This document shows, one piece after another, positions 27,982 to 35,745 of a DNA stretch of 64,000 nt (position 1 is its first letter; each line of letters opens with the position of its first letter). Source of the DNA: Streptomyces alanosinicus (GTDB lineage Bacteria; Actinomycetota; Actinomycetes; Streptomycetales; Streptomycetaceae); assembly GCF_014650595.1 (NCBI RefSeq), contig NZ_BMVG01000001.1, forward strand, positions 620,001-684,000, written 5' to 3'. The position numbers and the translations under genes were made by a program. The notes beneath the pieces were generated by a model. The model was not told where the DNA came from. It saw only the letters and a program-made list of their open reading frames with translations, and made no database searches.

Positions 27982-28654
27982 ATGCCGGAGCCGCCCGACG
28001 TCGAAGGCTTCCGTGACGTGCTGAACCGCTGTGGCCGGGGCTGACCGGAACTGGCCGGGGCCGGTGCGTCCGGCGGATCGACGTGCACGACACGGATGTA
28101 CTGCGCGGCGTCGGCGTGCGGCGCCTGCGACGGGAGGTGGAGGGGCGGCGGCTCGGCCGGCCGTCGCGGCACGGGAAGTTGCCGGTCGTCCCGGTCGGGG
28201 ACGGCCCGGCCCTCGTCTGGCACTTCGGTATCACCGGTGAGCTGGTGTGCGCCTGCGCCGACGATCCGTCGGCCGTCCAAGACCGGGTCGTCCTGACCCT
28301 CGACGACGATCGGCAGCTGCGCTACCGCGACCAGCGCAAACCCCAGGGCATACGGCTGACCCCGCATCAGCGCGCCCTGCGGCGGGCGCTGAAACGGCTC
28401 GGCCCCGATGCCCCCCAGATGCCCCGCGCCGACTTCCTGGACCTGCTCGCAGCGCGGCGGGGCGCCGTCAAAGGCGTGCTCATGGACCAGTCCCTCATTG
28501 CCGGGCTCGGCAACCTGCTCAGCGACGAGATCCTCTGGCGCGCCCGCGCGGCACCCCGGCGCCCGGCACGGGAACTCGACGACGCCGAGACGCGCCATGT
28601 GTTCACGGCGATGCACGGCGTACTCGACACCGTTAACGCGACCATGACCTTTCC
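27982..28654 (+). pseudogene. Fpg/Nei-type DNA glycosylase, frameshifted and truncated
   Basis: The N terminus MPEPPDVEGFRDVLNRCGRG (Pro2 and Glu3 kept) hits a stop because of a 20-bp insertion (around 28035-28060) flanked by the 8-bp repeat GGCCGGGG. Past it, another frame continues with VRRIDVHDTDVLRGV, LVWHFGITGELVCA, RDQRKPQGIRLT, and MDQSLIAGLGNLLSDEILW (helix-2-turn-helix). The C terminus, with the zinc finger, is missing: homology stops at HGVLDTVNATM, right where the 52-bp island repeat begins. Two independent lesions make it a pseudogene. Confidence 0.8.
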
Positions 28655-28711
28655 ACAGGTCAGATCGTTTCTGCACCAGTGGTGCGTGGTGGGGCGGGTG
28701 GGACTCAAACC
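28655..28711. repeat. left island junction (att copy with tRNA 3' end)
   Basis: Bases 28655-28706 are identical to 48466-48517; one mismatch follows, then four more matches (AACC). The copy contains the last 24 bases of the CAU tRNA, including CCA, on the minus strand, plus 33 bases of downstream flank. It lacks the tRNA 5' part. This is the standard signature of integration into a tRNA 3' end. Confidence 0.9.
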
Positions 28712-29126
28712 TAATTTGGTGACGCGCCTCACCTGCGATTTCGCCGACGGAACGGACATATCCGCCCGTTTCCATTCGGCTGCATCCTGCTCGTCCGGGG
28801 GCCGTTAGGGCGTGTTGCACACCGTTTCCGCCCGCCCCGCAGAACTGGAGGCCCCAGGGCATAACTCCGCGACCGCCTCCGGCTCCGCCGGAAGGCCCTT
28901 GCTCTGCGATGAGGCTTCGCAGCCTGCGGCGCTCAAATACACCACCGGCCTGCGGTTACGTTCCGTAACGAGCGTTGTCGCCAAACGCCGTTCGCCGCCA
29001 TCCACTATCCGCCCCGACCCAGCCTCGGCCTGAACCAACCGCACCACCACGCACCCGCCACCTGCACCACCACGGCCTGCTCCACTGGCAGCTTGCGCAC
29101 GGAGGAGGCCGACATCACATCGGCCT
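28712..29126. other. no gene seen; palindrome near the left island end
   Basis: No frame gives a supported start or family. The only structure I see is the palindrome GTTACG-TTC-CGTAAC at 28955-28969, related to the one at 14147-14161. A GGGCGTGTTGCAC stretch at 28808 resembles an IS end, but no transposase or partner end is present. Confidence 0.5.
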
Positions 29127-29274
29127 GGGACCATCCTCGCGGGCGCGGGGCCCCTCATTCACCTCGTGAATCACACCGTGGCCGGTACCAACTCCCGCGT
29201 GCGCGGGGACCACCCGTCGGGCTCGATGACGATCATGTGGCCCTCGGGACCAACCCCGCCTGCGCGGGGGCCGT
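29127..29274. CRISPR. vestigial CRISPR array, three degenerate repeats
   Basis: Repeat-like units at 29127-29155, 29185-29213 and 29246-29274, each 29 bp, separated by 29 and 32 bp. They match the I-E repeat of arrays 1 and 2 with several mismatches each; the second keeps GCGTGCGCGGGGACCAC perfectly. The leader motif found beside arrays 1 and 2 is absent at the expected place (near 29330). So this looks like a dead array that has lost its leader. Confidence 0.7.
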
Positions 29275-29377
29275 CCGGTCAATACGTCCACGCGACCTCA
29301 ACGGTCTCCGACTGGTCAAGCTCTGTGGTCCTGATGTCCGGTTCGAAGTCCACCGCCGCACGCCTCCGGGATTCCCG

Positions 29378-29752
29378 TTACTGCGCCCCGAAGGTGACGT
29401 TGCCGTGGACGTCGCGAGCCTGGATGAGGTTCGTGACGGTTCCGCTGTTGGTGTTGTGTAGGTCAGGCATGTCGGGCAACTCGCGTACGACGTCGAGCAG
29501 GGTCGGGCGCTCTGCAAGAACGGCAGCCAAGTATCCAGCCCAGTACGCTCTCTGGACAGCCTCGTCATCACCCATGCCTGCGGCCTGGGTGTGGGCCGTG
29601 TCCAGGCGGCGTTCGACGTCGGCTCGCGCTTCGCCGGTCTGCCGGCTCCAGCGGCGGGCCAGGACGTCGCGTACGTGTGTCCAGCCGTCGGTGAGGATCG
29701 CCGTGACGAGGGACTGGGCGCTGGGCAGGAGCACGGATGTCATCGGATCCAT
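29378..29752 (-). CDS. hypothetical protein ending in the STAND-associated ARD motif
   Basis: About 124 residues (start ATG 29752 or 29743, both weakly supported). The body is helical: SAQSLVTAILTDGWTHVRDV, ARRWSRQTGEARADVERRLD, DEAVQRAYWAGYLAAVLAER. It ends in SGTVTNLIQARDVHGNVTF, which is nearly the same motif as SGTARDVVQARDVQGGIHF at the N terminus of the NB-ARC protein 900 bp away. That motif is common in actinobacterial conflict-system and signalling proteins. The protein may be a partner or input module of the STAND ATPase; this is inference. Confidence 0.7.
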   Translation of the reverse strand: MDPMTSVLLPSAQSLVTAILTDGWTHVRDVLARRWSRQTGEARADVERRLDTAHTQAAGMGDDEAVQRAYWAGYLAAVLAERPTLLDVVRELPDMPDLHNTNSGTVTNLIQARDVHGNVTFGAQ

Positions 29753-29812
29753 GAGGTGATCACGCACCTTTGCGGTTCGGCTTCGCCCGTCACGGTGGAA
29801 AGCAGCTGACGG

Positions 29813-30623
29813 ATGCGCGTAGTGCTGATGTCGTACGGGCTGAGGGCTTCGAGGACTTGCAAGCGGCGTGCGAGGCAGCCGGCCACGCCCCGGTCGCGTA
29901 CGTGTGTGCCGCATCGCAGGGTGGTGCTCTGCCACGGATGAGGTGCTGGTCCCTCGCAGCCCGCAGGGTCTCGCGCGCAGCCTCGCCGGATACGAACCTG
30001 ATGTTGTCGTGTGCTACGGGATTCCGTGGCGACTGCCCGCGACTGTGCTGCGCGTACCGCGGCGTGGGGTGTTGAACGTCCATCCGTCGCTGCTTCCGCG
30101 ACACCGCGGGCCGATGCCCGTGCACTGGACCGTCCGGCACGGCGACGAGGAGACCGGGGTGACGAATCACTGGATGGACGAGGCGTCCGACAGCGGCCCG
30201 GTCGTGACGCAGCGCGACGGCATTCCCCTGCCGGACGATCTGACAGGCGACGTGATCTTCACACAGGTCCGGGAAACGATCCGGACTCTGGTGCCAGAGA
30301 CACTGGCCCTGGCGGAAGACGGTTTCGCGGGGACGCCGCAGGACGAGTCGCCGGCGTCGTACGAGGGTTCTATGGGTCCCGACAGCGCGATCATCGACTG
30401 GAACCGGCCGGCCCGGGAGATCCACAACCTGGTGCGGGCCTACCCTTTCGGCCTGTTCACCGTGCCCGAGCCGCTGGCGGTCGTTCGGGGCAAGTGGGTC
30501 AGCGTGCTGCGGACCAGCGTCAGCGAGGTGAGCGGCGTCAGGATGCGGTGCGGGGACGGGCCGCTGTGGGTCACCGAATCGGTGTCGGTTCCGGCTCGTG
30601 ATCGCTGGCTGGCCTCGTCGTGA
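29813..30623 (+). pseudogene. formyltransferase (Fmt-like), frameshifted N terminus
   Basis: The N terminus is spread over three frames: MRVVLMSY from ATG 29813, then AEGFEDLQAACEAAGHAPVA (one base lost near 29836), then TDEVLVPRSPQGLARSLAGY after a second disruption near 29920. The remaining 220 codons are continuous and hold the formyltransferase core: VVVCYGIPWRLP, GVLNVHPSLLPRHRGPMPVHW (catalytic Asn and His), EETGVTNHWMDEASDSGPVV (catalytic Asp), and a C-terminal oligonucleotide-fold-like end. It is shorter than a housekeeping Fmt. It may have formylated a tRNA, sugar or small molecule. Converges on the NB-ARC gene, 5 bp between stops. Confidence 0.72.
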
Positions 30624-30628
30624 AGTGG

Positions 30629-32995
30629 TCACCGCTGGGCCAGGCTTTCCCGTAGCCGCACAGCGCGCGGATCGGTGAACGCTGCGAGCAGGTCGCATGC
30701 GTCAGCTCGTGCGTCAGCGGCCTCCTGCGGTGTGCCGGCATGGTCCAGGGCTTCCGCCAGGTGCGCCAGCGTTCGTGCCATCTCCCATGTCTGGTCAAGG
30801 TCGCGGTAGGTGACCACTGCCCGGCGGTGGCTTTCGACGGCTTCCTGATCGCGGCCAAGCTGCAGATACGTCTGCCCGAGGCCGTCCCAGGCTGCGGCTT
30901 GCCGGGCGCGGTCGCCCAACTGTTCTTGGAGTGCGATGGCACGACGGTAGGAAGCCAGTGCCTGAGCGGTGTGCCCGGTGGCGCGTTGAGCGTCACCCAG
31001 GGCCAGTAGCCAGTAGCCTTCGGCGGCTGCGCTGCAAATCTCCGTGGCGATGGCGACGGCCTGCTCAGCATGTGCCAAGGCAGCATCCGCGTTTCCGGTG
31101 TCCAGCTCCGCCGCGGCGAGGAGCCGGAGGCCATTGCCCTCGGCGTGGCGATCACCGTGGACCTTGAATACCTCGATTCCCCGGCGCAATGGACCAAGTG
31201 CGGTGTCAGGGTGCCCGATTTCCAGTTCCACCTGCGCAAGATTGACCGCCACGCGAGGCTCCCAGAATCCGTCGTTCAGCGCCGCGAACAGCTCCCTGCT
31301 GCCTTCGAACGCCGCTCGTGCCTGCACGAGGTTGCGGCGCCGTAGTTCAAGCAGACCAAGGCCGTTGAGCGTCAGCGCCTCACCGAAGGTGTCGCCAACA
31401 TCCCGGCGCAAGGTCAGCGCCGACTCGTAATGCTCGGCGGCGGCTGCCAGGCACTGGGACTGGGCGTACGCCATACCGAGGCTCTCCTCCAGCTCGGCTT
31501 CGGCGCCCAGGTCGCCATCGCGCCGGGCGGCCTCCAAACCGATCTGCGAGGTGGCAAGCCAGTCCTGAAAAGGATTGTTGGTCATGTAGACGGCACGCAG
31601 TACCACCGCCAACTGCCAGGCGATCCGGTCCAGCCCGCCACTCGCGGCCGCGCGCACAGCAGCCACCAGGTTGTCGCGTTCCGCCTCGTACCACCGCATC
31701 GCCTGCGCCTCGTCGGCGAACCGCAGGGCGGGCACTCCTCCATCGGCAGGTACCAGCTCCACGCGAGGCTCCTGCGGCGCGACGCGGGTCTGAACAGCGT
31801 CCGCCGTGTGTAGGTACCAGGTCAGCACCCTGCGCACCGCGTCCTGACGCTCCTGGGGGGTCTGTTCCAGCCGTGCCTGATCGGCGGCATAGGCGCGCAG
31901 CAGGTCATGCAGGCGGAAACGATCAGACACGGTCTGATCGACCATATGCGCGGCAGCGATAACATCGAGCAGGCGTCGCGCGGTACGGACGTCGACTCCT
32001 GCCAGAGCTGCTGCGGCCGCGTCGCTGAAGTCCGGCCCGGGGTGCAGTCCGAGCAACCGGAAGAGCCGGGCGGCATCTGAGGGCAACGCCCGATAAGACC
32101 ATGAGAACACGGGACGCACCGCCTCAGATTCCTCGTCGCCGTCTGCCGACAGAACTTCCCACCGCCCGGACTCGTCACGCAACTCGCCGATCAAATCCGC
32201 CAGGTGCATCAACGGCCGGCCCGCCGCACGCTCGGCAGCAATCCTGAGCGCCAACGGCAGACGCGCGCACAGCGAGGCGAGCTCCGCCACCTGAGCGGGA
32301 TCGTCCCCGTCCCGGTAGCCCTGGGTGACACTGCGCAGCAGGGCGACCGAACCATCCTGGTCAAGCACATCCAGCGTGAGGCGCCGCGCCCCCTCCCGGA
32401 TCGTCAGGCCAGGCAGACGGTGCCTGCTAGTCACGATGACCAGGCATCCAGGAGTCGCCGGCAGCAACGGCCTGACCTGGGCCGCGCTAGCGGCGTTGTC
32501 GAGCACGATCAGCAGCCTGCGGCCGGCAAGCCATGAACGGAACGCCGCGGCCATGTGCTCACCTTCAGCATGAACCGCGTCCGCAGGAGCGCCAAGCACC
32601 CGCAGGAAGCTTTCAAGAACCCACTCGTGCCTGACCGGGGCCTGCGGGTCATAGCCGTGCAGGTCGGCATACAACTGGCCGTCCGGGAACCGGTCACGGA
32701 CCGCGTGCGCCCAGTGCAGCACCAAAGACGTCTTGCCGACCCCCGCAGTGCCGGTTACCAGCAGCACCCGTGCATAGGCGAGACCGTCATCGAGCAGACG
32801 GTCAAGCACCTCCCGCTCAGCGCGTCGGTTGACGAAACCCAGCCCGGCCAACGGCAGTTGGTACGGCACCGGAGGCCGCACGCGGTCGGTCGCCGGAGCG
32901 TGGAAGTGTATCCCGCCCTGCACGTCGCGGGCCTGCACGACGTCACGGGCGGTGCCGGAGAGCGAGGAGTTGACTTCCTCGCGCGGCTCATGCAC
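30629..32995 (-). CDS. NB-ARC/TPR STAND protein (AfsR-like without the DNA-binding domain)
   Basis: 788 residues from a GTG at 32995 that overlaps the upstream stop. Residues about 13-32 are SGTARDVVQARDVQGGIHF. The NB-ARC ATPase follows with Walker A VTGTAGVGKTSLVLHWAH (about 83-100), Walker B RRLLIVLDNA, sensor IVTSRHRLPGL, LPLALRIAAERAAGRP, and the winged-helix region ending in FRLHDLLRAYAADQA. The C-terminal half is a TPR array (for example AEHYESALTLRRDVGDTFGE, AAAWDGLGQTYLQLGRDQEA). STAND ATPases oligomerise after ligand sensing by the repeats. It lacks both the SARP/BTAD regulator part and an obvious effector domain. Last gene of a three-gene operon inside the CRISPR island, so a defence or signalling role is plausible. 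Confidence 0.88.
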   Translation of the reverse strand: MHEPREEVNSSLSGTARDVVQARDVQGGIHFHAPATDRVRPPVPYQLPLAGLGFVNRRAEREVLDRLLDDGLAYARVLLVTGTAGVGKTSLVLHWAHAVRDRFPDGQLYADLHGYDPQAPVRHEWVLESFLRVLGAPADAVHAEGEHMAAAFRSWLAGRRLLIVLDNAASAAQVRPLLPATPGCLVIVTSRHRLPGLTIREGARRLTLDVLDQDGSVALLRSVTQGYRDGDDPAQVAELASLCARLPLALRIAAERAAGRPLMHLADLIGELRDESGRWEVLSADGDEESEAVRPVFSWSYRALPSDAARLFRLLGLHPGPDFSDAAAAALAGVDVRTARRLLDVIAAAHMVDQTVSDRFRLHDLLRAYAADQARLEQTPQERQDAVRRVLTWYLHTADAVQTRVAPQEPRVELVPADGGVPALRFADEAQAMRWYEAERDNLVAAVRAAASGGLDRIAWQLAVVLRAVYMTNNPFQDWLATSQIGLEAARRDGDLGAEAELEESLGMAYAQSQCLAAAAEHYESALTLRRDVGDTFGEALTLNGLGLLELRRRNLVQARAAFEGSRELFAALNDGFWEPRVAVNLAQVELEIGHPDTALGPLRRGIEVFKVHGDRHAEGNGLRLLAAAELDTGNADAALAHAEQAVAIATEICSAAAEGYWLLALGDAQRATGHTAQALASYRRAIALQEQLGDRARQAAAWDGLGQTYLQLGRDQEAVESHRRAVVTYRDLDQTWEMARTLAHLAEALDHAGTPQEAADARADACDLLAAFTDPRAVRLRESLAQR

Positions 32996-33599
32996 CCGTC
33001 GGAGGCTTGAGGTGAGCCACTTCACGGTCGAAGAACGTGCCGATGCCCTCACCCAGCACGTACAGCTCCTCAATCCGTGCCGCGACGCGATCCCTCGTTT
33101 TCACACCGAGGTACCGCACGGCCCCTTCCAGGACACCCTCCGCGTCGTAAAGGATCTCGTACACCGTGTCGTCGTTCAACGTGACCAACTCCGGGACGAG
33201 ACCCTCGCGTTCGTATGCGGCGATGTGCTGCGGGCCAATGACGCGGATCAACTCACCGCACTCGGCCCGCACACGCAGCAAATGCAGCTCCCACTGCAAG
33301 TACGGCGTGAGCGGCTGCTCCACCACACGGACACGCAGCAGACGACACCGATGACGCGCGGCCAGACGAGACAGTTCGAGCAGCTCGGCACGCTGGGCCT
33401 CGATCAGCCTCAGCGCCTCCTCCCAATCCCCCTGGGCAAAGGCATCCCAGCTCGCATCGCCCGGCTCACGGAAGTCCTGGCGACGTTCCATCTTCCACGA
33501 ATCGAACCCGTCAACAGCGAAATCCCTGCTGCGGAAGTCCCCGCGGTAGACCTCCAACCCCAGCCGCTCGCCGGACAAGGTGCCAAGAAGGTCACGCAT
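32988..33599 (-). CDS. DUF6879 family protein
   Basis: About 203 residues from ATG at 33599, which overlaps the previous stop (ATGCGTGA). The family pattern is visible: MRDLLGTLSGERLGLEVYRG at the start, WKMERRQDFREPGDASW, then RHRCRLLRVRVVEQPLTPYL, QWELHLLRVRAECGELIRVI and TVYEILYDAEGVLEGAVRYL. DUF6879 proteins are abundant in Streptomyces, usually beside helix-turn-helix/DUF397 signalling pairs. Biochemical role unknown. Overlap on both sides puts it in one translational unit with the small protein and the NB-ARC protein. Confidence 0.85.
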   Translation of the reverse strand: MRDLLGTLSGERLGLEVYRGDFRSRDFAVDGFDSWKMERRQDFREPGDASWDAFAQGDWEEALRLIEAQRAELLELSRLAARHRCRLLRVRVVEQPLTPYLQWELHLLRVRAECGELIRVIGPQHIAAYEREGLVPELVTLNDDTVYEILYDAEGVLEGAVRYLGVKTRDRVAARIEELYVLGEGIGTFFDREVAHLKPPTGA

Positions 33600-33861
33600 C
33601 CGGAATGTGCCTTTGGGCAGCCAGCAGAGTGACACGTGGGATGACCACGAGGCGTTCCCCGCCGCCGATCACCACATCATCGGGCAGCCCCTCGGAATAG
33701 ACCGCCGTAAGGTCACGGCCGATGACCGCGAAGTCGCCGTTGTCGAGTTCCCAGATGTCCGGACAACCGTCCCTGCCCCCAGTCGTACCCAACTCGGCCG
33801 GCGAGGGGCCGATGCGCCGGGCCAGCCGCGCCTGCGGATCCGCGTCCCACGTACCACCCAT
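33592..33861 (-). CDS. small hypothetical protein heading the DUF6879/NB-ARC operon
   Basis: 89 residues from ATG at 33861 with a G-rich site (AGGGGGG) 7 nt upstream. Contains DIWELDNGDFAVIGRDLTAV and PDDVVIGGGERLVVIPRVTL, a compact beta-rich fold. Similar small proteins commonly precede DUF6879 genes in Streptomyces. The stop overlaps the DUF6879 start by 8 bp. Function unknown; probably forms a functional unit with the next two genes. Confidence 0.75.
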   Translation of the reverse strand: MGGTWDADPQARLARRIGPSPAELGTTGGRDGCPDIWELDNGDFAVIGRDLTAVYSEGLPDDVVIGGGERLVVIPRVTLLAAQRHIPDA

Positions 33862-34080
33862 ACGTCGCCCCCCTGTGAACTTTGCCCAGACCAGCTACCC
33901 AGCGTACGGAGACCACAACAGGCCGTCCACAGGCGCTCGCGGGAATCAGCCATCTGCCACAGGCCCTACCAGAGAGGCTGCGTACGCGGACAGCACCGAG
34001 ATGTATGACAGGAACGGGGCGGGTGAACCACGACAAAGGCATCCGTCGGAGGGGGCCGTAGCTTGACCCAGGTGGCTTCG

Positions 34081-34292
34081 GGGACCAACCCGGCGTGCGC
34101 GGGGACCACGGCTCCCAGGGCGCGGCCGGCTTCGCAACGTTGGGACCACCCCCGCGTGCGCGGGGACCACGACTTGCACGCGTCGGCCACCTTGATCAGG
34201 TGGGGACCACCCCCGCGTGCGCGGGGACCACGGATCGTGCCTCGTTCAGGCGCGCGGCGTGCCGGGACCACCCCCGCGTGCGCGGGGACCAC
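34081..34292 (-). CRISPR. CRISPR array 1, type I-E, 4 repeats and 3 spacers
   Basis: 29-bp repeats at 34081-34109, 34142-34170, 34203-34231 and 34264-34292, with 32-bp spacers. On the plus strand the repeat reads GGGACCACCCCCGCG then TGCGCGGGGACCAC, with the hairpin CCCCGC/GCGGGG. The three right-hand repeats are identical; the leftmost has two changes and is the distal end. The leader is therefore on the right, beside cas2, and the array is transcribed leftward with the cas operon. Read on the transcribed strand, spacer 2 gives the coding-like peptide HLIKVADACK. Confidence 0.97.
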
Positions 34293-34392
34293 AGGCCGTG
34301 AACTGGGCTTTTAGGCGTCCAGCACGCGGGTTTTGATTGCTTCCACGGAAACGGACATTCCACCCGCCAGTAGGTTGGCGGGTGGTGAACAG
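34293..34392 (-). promoter_or_regulatory. leader of CRISPR array 1
   Basis: It starts right after the last repeat and runs to the cas2 end. It shares with the array 2 leader an opening AGGNCGNGANCTGGG and the block GAAACGGACA, which begins exactly 56 bp from the last repeat base in both. The same block at the same spacing suggests a promoter or integration-factor site. Confidence 0.65.
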
Positions 34393-34408
34393 TCACGGCG
34401 TAGTTGTT

Positions 34409-34774
34409 TCACCGGTTTCCGAAGCGTCGTCTCTTGGCTGCCTTGCTCCAGCCTTGGCCTGGTGGGCTGGGAGGAGTGGTGTCAGCCACAAGAGGTGCTT
34501 GTGGAGAAGGCCGGTGCAGGAGGGTGAGGCCTTCGTGGTCGGTGGGTTGCCAGGCGTGTTCGTGGGTGGCGAAGGTGAAGCCTTGTTCGTGGTTGGCCTG
34601 GTAGGCGAGCAGGGCACGCCCCTTGCCACGGTACTGGCGGACTTCCTCCCAGAGGATGTCGCGCACTCGGGTGGTAGGGGCGCCGAGGAAGACGCCGGGA
34701 GAAATTTCCAGAAGCCAGCGGGTGAGGAATCCACGCAGGCCAGGAGGGCAGTTGGCGAGGATGATGACCGTCAC
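34409..34774 (-). CDS. cas2e: CRISPR-associated Cas2, type I-E
   Basis: 121 residues from a GTG that overlaps the cas1 stop (GTGA). Motifs typical of Cas2e: VTVIILANCPPGLRGFLTRW, LEISPGVFLGAPTTRVRDIL and QGFTFATHEHAWQPTDHEGL. It has a C-terminal extension of about 30 polar residues beyond the E. coli length. Cas2 forms the scaffold of the Cas1-Cas2 spacer integrase. It is the last gene of the operon, next to the array 1 leader. Confidence 0.95.
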   Translation of the reverse strand: MTVIILANCPPGLRGFLTRWLLEISPGVFLGAPTTRVRDILWEEVRQYRGKGRALLAYQANHEQGFTFATHEHAWQPTDHEGLTLLHRPSPQAPLVADTTPPSPPGQGWSKAAKRRRFGNR

Positions 34775-35745
34775 CAGATGGGCTCCTCGTGGGCGCGGTC
34801 AGTGGTCGGACGGTCGTAGTTGCGTCCGCTTGGGACAAGCAGACCACCGTCCGATTGCAGCGTCACCTGGTCCTCTGTCTCGTCGGTCGCCTTGCTGTCG
34901 TGGGGTGCGAGGAGCAGGTTTTTGATGTCTCGTACGCAGCGGTCGAGCAGGTTGGTGGTGTTGATGCGGTCTCGCAGGGCGCGACGAGTTCGGGCTGCGA
35001 TGTCTTCTTCGCCCTGAGCGGCTGCGTCGAAGGCAGCTGGAATACCGATGTCTGTCCTGTAGAGGTCGGCGATGTCCAGGACGAAGGAGCGTTCGTGTCC
35101 GGAGTGCACGAAGCCCAGGCCTGGTGCACAGCCGAGAGCCACCACAACGGCGTGCGCCACGCCGTACATGCACTGAGCGGCTGCGGTGACGGCCTGGTTG
35201 GGGGTGTCGCCAGCGGTGAAGTCACCGTGGTGGTACTCGCGTCGGCGCCAGGAGACACCGGTGCGGGCTGATTCGCGGCGGTAGCACTCCTTGACCCGGC
35301 GGCCCTCCATGTTGAGCAGTTCCTGCCGGGTACGGGTGGAGGGGTCGTCCTCAGGGAAACGCAGCCGGTACATGGAGCGAGCGATGTCGAGGCGGGTACG
35401 GCGGTTGGCCCAGGCTGTTGCTTGCGCTTCGACGAGTCGGGAGGAACGGGTCAGGGCCCGGCCGCCCGCGTAGAAGCGCACCCCGTGTTCGCCCACCCAG
35501 ACCACGCCGGCCCCGCATTCCCCAAGCACGGACATGGCCTGATGGGTCACACGGGTGCCTGGGCCCAGGAGAAGCGTCCCGATGGTCGCTGAAGGGATGT
35601 GGGCGACACCGTTCGCGTCTGTCGCCGTGATCGCATTGTCGTCGCGGTGGATCGTGCAGCGTTCCAGGTAGATGAACGAGATCCGGTCGCCGACCCGGGT
35701 GAGTTCGCGGGGTGAAGAGGCACTGCGCTGACTGACCGTGCTCAT
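34771..35745 (-). CDS. cas1e: CRISPR-associated Cas1, type I-E
   Basis: 324 residues. The metal-binding triad is intact: Glu in LLNMEGRRVKECYRRE, His in GLGFVHSGHERSFVLD, and the following Asp in VLDIADLYR. The N-terminal beta domain (DRISFIYLERCTIHRDDNAI) and AVTAAAQCMYGVAHAVVVAL helix are also typical. Together with Cas2 it inserts new spacers at the leader end. It overlaps cas6e and cas2e by 4 bp each. The adaptation module therefore looks functional. Confidence 0.97.
   Translation of the reverse strand: MSTVSQRSASSPRELTRVGDRISFIYLERCTIHRDDNAITATDANGVAHIPSATIGTLLLGPGTRVTHQAMSVLGECGAGVVWVGEHGVRFYAGGRALTRSSRLVEAQATAWANRRTRLDIARSMYRLRFPEDDPSTRTRQELLNMEGRRVKECYRRESARTGVSWRRREYHHGDFTAGDTPNQAVTAAAQCMYGVAHAVVVALGCAPGLGFVHSGHERSFVLDIADLYRTDIGIPAAFDAAAQGEEDIAARTRRALRDRINTTNLLDRCVRDIKNLLLAPHDSKATDETEDQVTLQSDGGLLVPSGRNYDRPTTDRAHEEPIW

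Noticed and set aside
28808..28990. Possible insertion-sequence end at the left side of the island
   Set aside because: Only one end-like sequence, no transposase fragment, no inverted partner or target duplication seen.
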